Shown here: piece by piece, positions 21,918-33,855 of the stretch | How positions within the stretch are numbered: the first letter of the stretch is position 1 | How the letters are laid out: every line of letters begins with the position of its first letter | NCBI GenBank assembly: GCA_022495005.1 | Contig: JAGYXB010001067.1 | Span: 744,001-808,000 of the forward strand | Source of the DNA: Rhyacophila brunnea | Taxonomy: Eukaryota > Arthropoda > Insecta > Trichoptera > Rhyacophilidae | Length of the DNA: 64,000 nt | Direction: 5' to 3' | Position numbers and translations under genes: made by a program | Notes under the pieces: model-generated | The model's input: the letters and a program-made list of their open reading frames with translations, nothing else | Told to the model about the DNA's origin: nothing | Databases searched by the model: none

Positions 21918-24027
21918 GTCTACTTGATCTTGCTAATCATTTTTAATAGCCAAATAAATTAGTCGATTGTTTACAAAAGTTTAACTTATTTGTGGAGAAT
22001 ATTATTAGTATAATATGATCTAATAATTGATTCCTTTTAATAACCATTTCTTTTATTCAACGATTAATTCACAAGATTTGAGACTGTAATATTATAGGTA
22101 TATATTGAACATACAATTTGAAAACATCTCAGATGTCAAGGTATCTACATTATTTTGATATTGTGAATAGCAAGGATAACTTGAGATACCTAATGATTAT
22201 CTATGATTTATCTTCAGGAAAATACTACATGATATGCTTATGAATAGGTAGGTACATATATCTTTTGTGATTCGGATTTCAGTAATGTCGGCAATTTAAT
22301 AATGTCAACAACAATCCACGTCTAGACTACTCGAGTATAATAACAATAACATTATCCATCATTTGTTTATATTATCCAAAACGAAGATATTCTATTCAAA
22401 TGAACGATTAGATTTCTCAATATACGACAATCAGACGACATCGTGTCTGCAATATTATACGTAATAAGCTGGCATGATATTATTTGCGAGCAAGAAAAAC
22501 TATGATAATAGCATTTTCCAGACAGTAAGAAAACACGCGAGACCTTCAATTTAAAAAGAAAATCAGAACGAGATGGTAAACAAAATTATATGAATCCGAC
22601 AACTGATATACCAGAGGTGACTTAATAAGAGAAAAATCCAACTCTTGGGTAAAGTCTGAAACAAAATTGCATAATTTAAAAGAGGCGCAAAATTTATTTT
22701 AATTAACGCTAATCCACGCTTTCTACAAAATATATAGAAATAAAAAATTGAAATGTATATCTGTTGGATGTACGCACGTGCCACTCTAACGGCACACCAC
22801 TTCACCACTCCATCGCTGCTATCTGACCACTTAACCTTATCGAGATTGTTCTATGCAAGTTAACTAAATTATTAGTCAATATTCGTCCAGTAACCAGTAG
22901 GTAGTGTATTTTCCCCCCTTCTAGATGCCTTTAGCATTTACTATCGAGGTTTCTTTAAGGACTTTGGTACGCAAACTACTCTACTTGATGTAAGTTAAAT
23001 GAAAATTGTGCCGGCAGAGAAATATGCCTTATTGAAAACTATTCTTCTACCCGCATCGGGTATTGCTAATTTGAATTCAGCCAGGGCCTATGAAACTGTC
23101 TTGCAAAAACCCTAAAAAAAAATTGTAGCGCAAGGCGGTGGATTCTGATGGATATATTTGTATTGCACGTGAATAACGATAATTATGTCGCTGTTATTTT
23201 TAAACCTGGAAACAATCGAGAACCAGCATGAGGAAAGTGATTAGTCAGTTCAATGCCGAAGTGATTATGGTAAAATGTATTGATGTTTAGCATTCAGTCG
23301 TTTCGATTTTTTCACCATCGATAAATCGATAATCGTTGTCATTGGTGTCGAAATTTTAAAAGATATTTTTTTAGAAAAATGTAAGAGACGGAAATGTGGG
23401 GGGGTTTAGATGTCTATAAACTGCGACCAGGCATTATTTTATTTATAACTACACAACTGGTTATGACTAAATAGGTAGAGTTATGACTTTTTTTTGGTGT
23501 CTAAAATAACTCACTTGATTGATTTACCTTATATTATATTATAGAGTTACAACATGTAAGAGCACTGTGATGCCATCTTAACAATTATTTGACTTGCAGT
23601 GGCCCGCCCTCCCCCGCGATTACTTGAGCCGGTTCAGTGAAAAAAGCAATTTATCCTTCCCGTGGCGCGCTGCTGCGTTTCACTTCCGCATCTTTGAGAA
23701 TTTGACTTTGCGGAAAATCCCCGAAAATATGTTTGTACATCACGGAATTCCAAACAGAGCCGGATTATAATAATATATAATAAATTACACAAATTTAGTT
23801 TTTCCTTTTAACGATATGGGATAAATGAGTCACTTCTATAGGCTGTGAATGCTGTGATTACACAATTTATTTTATTGTCCCGATTTATCAATCGGGCTCG
23901 TCAAAATTGGTCATGGAAACGGGTCACTAATATTTCAACACAAGTTTTCGCGTCCATTTCATTTTGTCTCGTTCTAGCTGATTAGTTCATTTGATTCACG
24001 AACGTATTGACGGAGAACGCTCTGCAC
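21918..24027. other. Spacer, nothing recognised
   Basis: AT-rich with several unsupported short frames (22367-22549 and 22563-22808, both minus). A slightly GC-richer patch lies at about 23600-23720. No gene is supported. Confidence 0.4.
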
Positions 24028-24104
24028 CGCGATTTCCTAACTATCGACTCGTGTGGCACCAGACGACATGACGTAATTGTGACGTCAGCCAATACACGCT
24101 CGAG
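24028..24104. mobile_element. Single arm of the 17.1 kb palindrome
   Basis: From gcgatttcctaactatcg to acacgctcgag this equals one arm and the centre of the palindrome at 17142-17302, with one visible difference in the first 30 bases (gactcg for gtctcg). It stops at the centre, a few bases into the opposite arm at most. It carries one tgacgtca at 24080-24087, and another tgacgtca lies nearby at 24256-24263. This could be a deletion product of a full palindrome or the progenitor arm. Confidence 0.75.
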
Positions 24105-24687
24105 GCATGCTGCCCAGCGCGCAGTGCTCACCGTAGATATTAATACGATGAAACACCTATATGTGTATGGTGACAATGAATAGCGCCGTTGTCTGAGTAG
24201 CGTTATTTTCTCGAGTGCTATTATCACTCCGGTAGTACGTCACAATGATGTCATTTGACGTCATGTCGACCGGGAAGCTTGCACTCGCTACGTTGGCTAA
24301 ATGGAAACGTATCAATCATGACGTACGTGCATAAAACCTGGTGTATAACAGCCATTTAAAATTAGTCGTACAGCATACAATCGTCATGTCTACTATTCAT
24401 GGGAAACGAATCAATTATTTTTGAACATAAGTTTTCGCATCAATTAAATTTTATGTCTTGTTCTTACTGACTCTTGAATAACAAAAATTATCATCTAACG
24501 CATTCCCGGAGGACGCTTGAATTTGCTTCTATCTTCAGAACGTTCACTGTATACCGTCGTACTTGCTCCTGCATTCACAGCGTTCACGAAGTACAATTGA
24601 ATCGCTCCCATCTTCGGAACGTTCACGAAAGACATTGGCCGAATGGAAACGTTAGTTTTTAGCCGTGACATCGCTATTGCTTAAAAC

Positions 24688-25288
24688 TAGGGATTGCAAT
24701 ACCGAATGAAAATGTCAATACCGGTTTTTCGGTATTTCTTATTGAATACCGGTATAAATACCGGTATTTCTTAAACATTATATATACCTACATTTTATTA
24801 TATTGACATTTAAAAATATGTATTGATCATAATTGTAGAAGTAGTGATTTTTTTCAAATAATTTGAATAATATATTGATTTTAACTAAAGCTCTCAAAAG
24901 TTCATTAAGTGCAAATAGGTCCGTCTGCAGGAAAAGGTTCTTAAATTCAATCCTTGTACAGTCATCAATAATTATACAATAATTGTATATTTTTGTCACA
25001 GATGTTTTCTATTTCGAAATAATATTATGATAATTCATCGCGACAATTACTTATATACTTAAATATTATATTAAATATATTTGATGAAATTTGTTTTATT
25101 ATTTATTAACCTCTGTTGGATTCACTCAATATATTTTCATTTTAGCAACATATAATTCATTTTCAAAAACTTAATTAATAACGTTTCTTAAGACCGTAAA
25201 TTCCGGTATTTTGGATATTTAAAACCGGTATTTCGGTATTGATGAATACTGGAATACCGGTTTTGAAATACCGGTATTGCAATCCCTA
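24688..25288. mobile_element. Non-autonomous hAT element B (AATACCGGTATT-rich ends)
   Basis: A 601-bp element with termini tagggattgcaataccg and cggtattgcaatcccta, exact inverted repeats of 17 bp. The flanks cttaaaac (24680-24687) and cttcaaac (25289-25296) form an 8-bp target duplication with one mismatch. Within about 90 bp of each end there are several copies of the palindromic word aataccggtatt or halves of it. The interior is AT-rich and non-coding. hAT by duplication length and terminus. Confidence 0.88.
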
Positions 25289-25296
25289 CTTCAAAC

Positions 25297-25658
25297 CCCG
25301 TGTATGACTGTTTCACGGGGAGCCGTTGATTCACATGTTTCAAGTCAGTCGTACATGAACGACGAAAGTCTATTGAGAATATGACGTATTTGAGTTGCAA
25401 AAGTAACGAAAAAGTAAATGTAAACGCACTGTGGTGTAGAAGAGACAATCGACATTCGCGCTGTTCCTACTTGATGTTATATAAAGTATTGGAAAGTATG
25501 AATAATATACGTCACTAAAACAATAGTTAAGACGAAGAATATGAATAAACAGTTCTTGCGTATTATAAAGGACGGTTATTAACTGACTACTCACCCAATA
25601 ATTGTATTTAAGAACTGACCACTAATAAATACTTTACATGACGTGGAACATTACATTG
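25297..25658. other. Short spacer, nothing recognised
   Basis: Unsupported minus-strand frames (25188-25448 and 25370-25594) cross the hAT boundary or run through AT-rich DNA. Confidence 0.4.
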
Positions 25659-26137
25659 GAACTTTTTATATACCACGTTTTTAAATTTTCTGTTGAATCA
25701 TATAAACTTGACCATTCAATGTATTAATAATTTAGGACAAATAAGGCAATTGTCAACAAATCATTTTTTTGCTATTTTGCAACAAACAAACAAATATAGA
25801 ATACTGAAATGTCATTTTGATTTCCATAGTAACGCACGTATATATTAATAATTTAATTGTTAGGACCTCCCCCTTAGCAACCAATAATAGTGGATAGGAT
25901 TACGGATTTCTTCCGAAATAACTTCATACAAAACAGAATTAACAGAAAATGAATTCAATTCTACTTCAAGGTGGCTAAAAGTATTAAAAGAATGCATTGG
26001 CATCGGTTCTGGTGTATTCTAAAAGTTTCAAATATCTAGCTAGTCGGGAAGTTAGTTAAAAATCGATTGCAAGATTTGTACTGGATAAACAACCAACGGA
26101 CAAACAAGAATACAAGCTAAGAAAAACGTGGTAAAAA
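25659..26137 (-). mobile_element. Helentron-like element, copy B
   Basis: It keeps the subterminal taccacgttttta at the low end and aaaaacgtggtaaaa at the high end. The body matches copies A, C and D (atagtaacgcacgtatatat, taggacc, agcaaccaataatag, aagtttcaaat). The outer half of the terminal hairpin is missing (only actttttat remains), so the low end is truncated. It includes a small caaacaaacaaa run. Confidence 0.65.
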
Positions 26138-28139
26138 ATACGATTATACATTATACGAATAAAACTTTTCTTGTATTGCCGACATCTTTCTAAATTAGAG
26201 TTACCAGATGCAAACATGAAAATATAGGACAATTTTCTTTTGTAGGGTAATTTTTTATTTTATTTTTTAGCGTCCTATTGCAACGCTATTCTTTCGTGTC
26301 AGATTCGAGGACCTTTCTTTTTTCTGTTGTTTTGTTCATACTAAACAGGTTTTTATGACTTTATAAGCGAGAAATTGAATTTTTTTCCTTCCTAGTATAA
26401 AATTGCATTTTGTTGTTCTACAACGTTGCTAATTTCAGTTTTTCAGGATAATAAGATACGTAAGTGATTGGTGTTTAATACAAATTTATAATTTATAACA
26501 GACAAATTTAATTCTGCATTATTCAAAGTTATAGTACTTATTTAAAACAAAATATACAAAACGACGAAATTATTTTTTAGTTCAAAGTAGAGGACATGTT
26601 GAAATGCAGGATATAATATAATTATGGTAGGTAGTAACACTATCCCAACTACATAAAGAAGCATGTGATGGGAACTCTTTTTGTGTGTATATTACAGACG
26701 AGGGAACTGAAATACCGAACGGGTAAGGAGAAACAGGCAACCGATCTCGAGTATGGAAGAATACGGGATAAATTTAAACACGTGTCAAGAATACGTCATA
26801 CGTCGAATACTGACAACTGTTCTCGGTTTATGCATTGACGATCATTTAAAATTGGTGTATTACACACACTAGTGCTCGTCTATAATTATAATGCGTGGTT
26901 CATTTTCACTATGTATGACAACAGATTTACTCTCTACAATATATCTACCATAGATTTTCGCAAGCGTTTTATACACTTGTATGCTAACTGCTCCAAAATG
27001 TGGAGTACCCAAGGCATGGACAAATAATAACCGTAAATGCGAGTGAGAGAGCGAGTATTCGGTACGCTTATATTCTACGCAATATGCGTTAGAGTAAGAT
27101 AGAAGTTCTACGGCTGAATTCAATATTCTTTATACAAGTCGCCGGTAAATATTGGTTTGAATGACTCATTCATTCAAAAACTGCGAACACGTATTTGCTT
27201 AAATTTATTGTTTGTGTGTTACATATAAAGTTAAGAGATTGTTTCTAGTAAATTTATTAGAAGATACGTTAACATTTGTTAGCCGTACTGTGAAGCAACA
27301 TGATGGTACGACGTTTAATAGTAAAATTAATAATAATAAAATTGAAGTTCTACTGTGCGTTATACGCAAGAAATACGTTTCATTTTTCCTAACAATACCC
27401 ACTCTCTTTATATTATTACTCTGAGTACCTAACTTAAAATTAGAAAACTATCTCGTAATTGCCAAATTGGCAAATAAATTAAAACTATTAAATACGTAGG
27501 TACACAATAAAATTATCACGTGGCCCTTTTTCAATGATAGTAATCGAATAAGCGTGTTATTATTACGGGAAGCATCGGAGGGGCTAAAGAATTACCTTAA
27601 TTCTACCCTATCTATCACGATGGGATAGGGAAAGTAATGGTTCTGGATACCGATTCAATTGGCTTCCGGAACGAAGAAGAATATAATTGAAAATTTCCAC
27701 TTTAGAAAAAATCCAAGAAAGTATATTATTATGTCACTTTGAGGAATGTATAAATACGACCGTTTAGATTGACTTGGAATACATTAGGAAACAAGTGGCG
27801 TGGGTATTGAAAATAAAATTGAGATAATTAATAAATTTTTAATAGTAATTTTTAAATTTTGTAAAAAGAAAGGTTGGTTTTATACACTCAAAAAATTCTT
27901 AATGTATAGTATTTTTAGCCGAGAAAGGTTAGGTTAAGTTAGGTAAGGTGAATGCTTTATAAATAATATACAATACTTAATAATATATACAATGACTTTT
28001 AAAACAAAGTAATTATAATGGAGTTCTACCAAGTAAACGCCAGTTCAATTAATTACCTAATTAATTATTACATATTTGTATAATATAGATTATATACATA
28101 ACATTATATGGCATTTGTACTCGTTGAATCCTCAGCATC
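26138..28139. other. AT-rich spacer, nothing recognised
   Basis: Contains ttaggtt-type words at 27926-27948 that are too few for a telomere-like array, and unsupported frames such as 26869-27123 (minus). Confidence 0.4.
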
Positions 28140-28620
28140 TCAGTTATTTATTTATTTAGGAAAACAAAACATTGTGGATATAACAAATCAAAATTCAGGA
28201 CGTTCACAACATGCGATTTAGATTAAAACAAATAAATTAAAACGAAAAAACAAACAGAGGGAAGAAAATAATAATAATAGTAAGACATAAACAATTTAAA
28301 AAATGAAATAAAGTTTCAAAAACAGAATTCATCGTTGAAAATGTATATGTCTTTAAGGAGCGCAATTACTAGTTTTGCACCCCTCGCTAATGGTGCCTGA
28401 TAGGCTTGACTCGAGGAAACAGTTCTGACCCAGAATAGGCCACGTAGGTACCTAATTAACAAGTGCATATAAATTTAAATTCTTAAGGACTCCAGGATTG
28501 AAAACTATCCCTCGTGATAGCAGGCAAACATGTTTCAAGTGACCTACGAGATTCAAGAGAGTGAAACGTGAGCATGCCTTGTAGAAAGGCAGTCGGAGAG
28601 TAATCGTTTAACGAATTTTA
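28140..28620 (-). mobile_element. LINE 3' end, homologous to 32.17-32.60 kb
   Basis: Read on the minus strand, a decayed frame includes LPAITRDSFQSW and, about 120 bases on, APLARGAKLVIALLKDIYIF. The second resembles the closing block of LINE ORF2 proteins (ARxxKLWNxLPxxI-type). The plus-strand low end has tatttatttatttag, an inverted A-rich tail. Long nucleotide stretches are shared with the 32 kb copy, such as actagttttgcacccctcg and gttctgacccagaatagg. The two copies differ at many sites and are separate old insertions. Confidence 0.55.
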
Positions 28621-29214
28621 TTATTAAAAGGAAAATAAATTCTGGACAAGTTTCCAGGGCGACAGTTATATTCTCGTTAGCGTTTTACGGCGGGAAAACT
28701 ATCAGGGGAGAGGGGTATTTTAATTATTCCGATAGAGTCCAATGAGACCGTACAGAGATATATGGACGTCGATAAAAAATTTGCGATAGCACAGAACAAA
28801 AAATGAGCGAATAAAAATGGTGTTATTAAAAGTGGTCCGAAACGACGCAATTAAATTTAAAATGCATCATAGTAAAAGGGGGTGGTATCATTTGCCAGGA
28901 AGAAGCGACGAGAAAGGGATTATGTCGATTTTACAATCATCATTGAAAAAACTATCACGGTTTTAACGACGTCTTTTTAGTGTGTAGTGAAAAGTTTTGT
29001 AGTCAAGTATTAAAATGAACGATTAAACAGTTTTGTGGAGTTTTAATTTTTGATTAGGTAGGTACGACGTAGAAATAATAAGAAGTGTATTGAAAGTTGG
29101 TAATAATGTAAATTTTAGGTACGTATGCAGCTTGAAAATCGCAAAGTAGGTTTAAACATGCATAATGATCATTTGCATCGCTCACGTACGTGTAAAATTA
29201 CCATTCCGTCAAAT

Positions 29215-29480
29215 GCTCCATTAAGGCCTTGTCGAGCATAAGTCGAGAGTACTCCAAGTACAAGTGACCTAATTGAGCTGTCCACAACCACTCGGAAAGA
29301 GTGATATCTCACGCGCGACAAGCGCAAGTGAACGCGAGACTCTCGAGAACGCGGCGTGTATAGACATTCCAAAATGAATTTCGACTACCTTGCCCACGAG
29401 CGCGAGAGTTTTTATGGCTATTCCAAAATAAATTACGTCGTCTAGCTTGTAAACTGCAGAGAATACGTCTTGCAAGTTAT
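29215..29480. repeat. Dispersed repeat related to 51.47-51.79 kb (inverted)
   Basis: It contains aaggccttgtc, then gagctgtccacaac, then tggctattccaaaataaatt and acgtcg. Read on the other strand, the 51 kb repeat gives ccttgtcc, gagtcgtccacat and tagccattttaaaataaatt acgtca in the same order. Alignment is interrupted by indels. It contains an internal near-duplicate (attccaaaatgaattt and attccaaaataaatta). No termini are defined. Confidence 0.45.
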
Positions 29481-31102
29481 CACGAAATATAAAATCTCAA
29501 AGAAACCACAACCGAGTTGTCGGTGTTTCTTCTTGCACTTGCGCATGTTTTTTTTACGCCCACTTAAAAATGAATTACCGCCAAATTAAACGCGCTATAT
29601 GGGAAGAGCACATTTTTGGTACTCGAGCGTAAAATGCGATAGGACACGCGCTAGTTTCAGGTACATGATGTGATCTAATTCGTTCATCCACGGCAAGACA
29701 CGCGTCATCTGGTTAAGTTCAAACGCGTAATCTGTCACCTGTACAAAAAGCTTTCGGATATAATGTATTCGGCGAACTGCATATTACGTAAAGTTTAGCG
29801 GACAAGCTTAAAAGTAATTCGTATAATAAAATAAACGAGTCAAGTTTTTCTTCTTTTGCGCTACCCCGATATAAAAATAAGCATTTGAAATACCATGAAC
29901 TGCAACATCACACACTATTCAAAAGCTCTTTGAACACATTGCGTTTACGTATAGGGGTATTATAGGCATAGAAGTCGAGCTTAGAAGATTACTAACAACA
30001 CTGTATTCAATAGTACTCAATGCTAATGCAACCTCAAATTGGCTAAGAAAGCTGCTATTACGGTTGCTTATTCAACAGGTCCGTATTTGGGAAACGGGGC
30101 AAATTGCCTGTAAAAGCTTGTTACGATCGTCTTGATACTATTGCCGAGTCGGGATTATTCTAAAGGACGAGATCATTCAATCACTGTGACTTGTGAGTCA
30201 TGCGACTGTAGATATAGCGCAATTTTGTATCTAAACACTGAGCATTTTCATCCTTTATATAATTATCGTGAAGATTAAATCTATTTACTATAATATTGGG
30301 TATATTGCTATGTATTTCAAAGGATTTATTTAGACTGTTGGATTTTAACACACATATTGTGTATTCGCACTTATATTTTAACATTAAATGATAATAATAT
30401 TTCATTTTAATTGTGTATACCAATTTATGTATAGCCTCACAAGATAATATGAAAACAGAGTTTCAACTAATTTTGAAGCGTCAAAAATTAAGTTTAGTTA
30501 ACGTGTTTGTTTATTTTTTTTTATTAAATTTGATTTCTCAATTTATTATAATAACCCGTTCTCTTTTCTCCAGCGATGCTAAGCCATGCTGTAATTTTTG
30601 TGAAGAATTTATCTGTTTTACCATTTTGATGTATGTACCTCACACTGCGGTCCGACCCTAAACACCTAAAATAATCTGTTGCATCTTTTAATACGTAACC
30701 AGTCCGACTCAACCATGGAAGTGTTGCCAATTATCTCACTAAGGTCTTTAACATGTGCTCTCTCCCGTCAATTCCCGCGCTCAGAGGTATCAATAAATAC
30801 GTTATAAATATAATTTTACGAAGATTGAAGACAAGTTCGCGAAAAACCCTTTTGCATGAGCTGCAAAAGAACTATCTATCGATCGACAGGGATTTTCGTA
30901 GGCACCGCGTGGTGTAGAAGAAAATTAAATGAACTTCGCCATGAATATACCCTAATCTATCTAATATTACCAGTCATTTATATAAAATTTACAAAAATTC
31001 TGAAAATCTTAATTATTTTGAGACGTATGACATGACGTTATAATTGGAGTGCTGAAAGGAAAAACTTCATAACTGACCATTGCTAACTTAAGTAGAGTAA
31101 TA
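29481..31102. other. Spacer, nothing recognised
   Basis: One minus-strand frame (30524-30730) begins MATLPWLSRTGYVLKDATDY and looks protein-like, but I cannot place it and it has no neighbouring support. Confidence 0.3.
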
Positions 31103-31480
31103 AATTACAAGATAAAAAGAACTTTTTATATACCACGTTTTTAAATTTTCTGTTGAATCATATAAACTTGACAATTCTATGTATTAATAAATATAGAATA
31201 CTACGCACGTATATATTAATAATTTAGTTGCGAGGACCCACTTAGCAACCAATAATAGTGAGTAGTAAATATTACTTTTAACGATTTTTTTCCGAAACAT
31301 ACAAAACAGTATTACTTAACTGAAAATGAATTCTCTTAATCTTAAAGATGGCCAAAAGTATTAAAAAATGCATTCCCATCGTGTTCTGATATATTATAAA
31401 AGTTTCAAATGTCTAGCTAGTCGTTAAGTTAGTTAAAAATCTTGGACAAACAACAATACGGGCTAATAAAAATCATGGAA
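31103..31480 (-). mobile_element. Helentron-like element, copy C
   Basis: It starts with aattacaagataaaaagaac. The hairpin ataaaaag/ctttttat is at 31112-31129 and the subterminal repeat taccacgttttta follows. The body is shortened relative to copies B and D (a deletion around 31195-31203). The far end (aataaaaatcatgga) has lost the inverted subterminal match. Confidence 0.65.
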
Positions 31481-32169
31481 TGTGTTAATTAAGACATGAT
31501 AAATATTTTTTATGTTATCAGATGGCATGCTAATTTGCCAGATTGCAAGAGGAGAAAAACAAAGTATAATACCTATACTGTTTATACGTACAAAAAAACC
31601 CCTAAAATCCCTTCGGCGGTTTTGCCTTTCAACAGTCGATTTATTTTAAATACATGGATTAATTTATGCTTTCAAAAATGACAACCAGTAGAAATGGCGC
31701 AGGTACCTTGGTTGTAAAATATTAGACCTCACAGCGAATACTGTCCCAGTGGGGGAATATAGAAGCAAACGAAAGAGGAAGCGCCGAATTATTAAATGAC
31801 ACCAATATTTCCCCGAATTTCAATTTAACGTAGCCCGTCCGGTAATTACCGCTACCAACGTAAAGCCATATTTCACTGAGGGAATTAATTAAAATGCTAA
31901 CCTTGTTTCCTTTCCTAATCCACCCCTCTCTTTCGCGGTTTGATTTCGCCAATGCTACATTGATGGGGGAATGGATTTAAATCGATATCAAAGACAATTA
32001 ATGGCACGCTGATAATCAATATTCATTAATAGGAAATACGTTACATTTAAACATGGAATACTATTATTCTCGGTTGAGAATACACACACAATGATACATA
32101 CAAAGTAGAGCTTAAAAATGTTTTAACTAGAGCCATACTTTTTTTAATATAAAGATGTGGCATGACTAA
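31481..32169. other. Spacer, nothing recognised
   Basis: Unsupported frames only. A slightly GC-richer patch lies at about 31720-31960. Confidence 0.35.
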
Positions 32170-32605
32170 AAATTATTAATAAATTTATTTAAGAAAACAA
32201 TTAATCATTGTCGACATAAGAAATCAAAATTAAGGACGATTACAACATCAGTTTTACATTATAACAAATAATACCCTCACAAGATGAACAATTTTATACA
32301 GTAAAATAATGTTTCAAAAACAAAACATTGAACATGTCTATGTCTTTAGGGAGCAAATTGACTAGTTTTGCACCCCTCGATAATGGTGCCTAATAGGCTT
32401 GACTCGACGAAAAAGTTCTGACCCAGAATAGGTCATGGTTGTAGCCACATATATAATTGACAGGCGCATAAAAATATAATTCTCTAGGACGACAAGATTG
32501 GAAACCATCCCTCGTGATAGCAGGGAAGAATGTCTTCATCAGAAGTAACTTGCGAGATTTAACCACGTGCATACGAAAACACATTAGTTACTTATAACCG
32601 CTAGA
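32170..32605 (-). mobile_element. LINE 3' end, second copy
   Basis: The minus strand reads FFPAITRDGFQSCRPRELY and, after a frame change, APLSRGAKLVNLLPKDIDMF then FLKHYFTV, which resembles the terminal block of Jockey/CR1-type LINE ORF2 proteins (NxLPxxI ... FKxxL). It is homologous over at least 350 bp to the relic at 28.14-28.62 kb. The plus-strand low end (aaatttatttaag) would be its tail. Confidence 0.6.
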
Positions 32606-33360
32606 ATGTTATAGCTTGAATCAAAGTGTGAAGTCTCTGGATATGGAGAATGCTCCTGGCAAAGTGCGATATTCCGCGATTAGAATCTGAAGGTAAATAT
32701 GGAAGTTCATCAAGATTATAGAAAGCCTTAAAAATCAATAAAAAAAATCATGGATTTTCAAAATGGACGAATCTTTTTCTGTGTGTGCCTGCCCCTGGAG
32801 GGTGTGTTTGTATTGTATGGAATTTTTTGTTTGATCTAAATCCGAAAAATTGTCATTTTAACATGCTAAATCATTTATTTAGGCCTATTAACATTTTCTT
32901 TACTGTTCCGGATATATTATATTATTGAATTCAAAGTAACCCATTGTAAAGAGCGTTAAATACAGATTAGTGCTCCAAAACGCCACATTAACGAGTTGAA
33001 CTCGTTTAAAACGATTTAAATTGTTCCTCGGGCACAGCTTAACTCCGAATGGTTTAATGGTATAAAAAGTTCATTCAGAGTCTATAAAAATCACAGTCTC
33101 CATTAAAATCTGGCTTAAATTACGTACTAATGAACAGTAAATTTGACTAAACGTGCCCGGTAATTTGTAAGAAAATAGAAAAATTCGCCGAATCCATCAA
33201 GCCGATTCACAAATGGCAGAAAAGCATTTGAGTCGTAAATTGTACAATTTTCAAAATAAATATCAGTTTTCCGAGATGAAATACGTATTGATAAAATTGA
33301 TAAGACAGTACTTATACTCTTAAAGTCGACGTTCTTTATCTGATCAATATTTTCTTTTTA
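32606..33360. other. AT-rich spacer, nothing recognised
   Basis: No frame or repeat boundary identified. Confidence 0.4.
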
Positions 33361-33362
33361 AA

Positions 33363-33855
33363 ATTAATAATGCTTTTGTTGACTCGCCAAACCTACTCGA
33401 AAGGGTGGGTTTCCATTGTCCATCAAGATTTACGCGAAACCAAACTTTGTACCATATCAGTCGTAGCGGTTCTAATTATGCACAAAACTCTTTTATTCGG
33501 CGCTCTTGTTTAAATTATACTATGTATTTCTCCGCCGTTGATCCTTTTAATAATTCACCTGTTTCATTTAAACGCGCTATCTCCAAACTTTTGTATAAAT
33601 ATATATATATATATATTTATGTTTTTTCATGTTACTTTTTTGTATATATCCTCATTTTTCTCATGTAATTTTCTTATGTAATTTCTTTATATTCATGTTA
33701 TTCTTACTCTCTATCTTGTTAGGATTAACTATATTATAATGTATACATGGAAACTTTGCTGGTTGGAATAACTTTTCATTATTATATTTTAAATTTTTGT
33801 AATCAATATGTAACTGTTTGTTTCATTAATAAATAAAATAAAAATAAAAAAAAAA
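33363..33855 (+). mobile_element. LINE 3' end with A-rich tail (Jockey/CR1-like)
   Basis: The open frame reads NLLERVGFHCPSRFTRNQTL, then SGSNYAQNSFIRRS, then AVDPFNNSPVSFKRAISKLL, and stops at 33668. This order (L-x-x-V-x-F-x-x-P-x-x-x-R-N, NY-x-x-NS-x-x-R, D-x-F-x-x-S-x-x-x-FKxxL) is the C-terminal tail of Jockey/CR1-type ORF2 proteins. After a 3' UTR of about 170 bp, aataaataaaataaaaataaa leads into an A run ending near 33855. An (AT) run at about 33598-33617 lies inside the coding end and spoils the last codons. The insertion is 5'-truncated, as is usual for LINEs. Confidence 0.7.
33598..33617. repeat. (AT)n microsatellite
   Basis: About ten AT units, inside the LINE 3' end. Confidence 0.85.

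Noticed and set aside
27926..27948. ttaggtt-like words, also at 2328-2350 and 49838-49850
   Set aside because: Resemble the insect telomere repeat TTAGG but occur only two or three times each, not as arrays.
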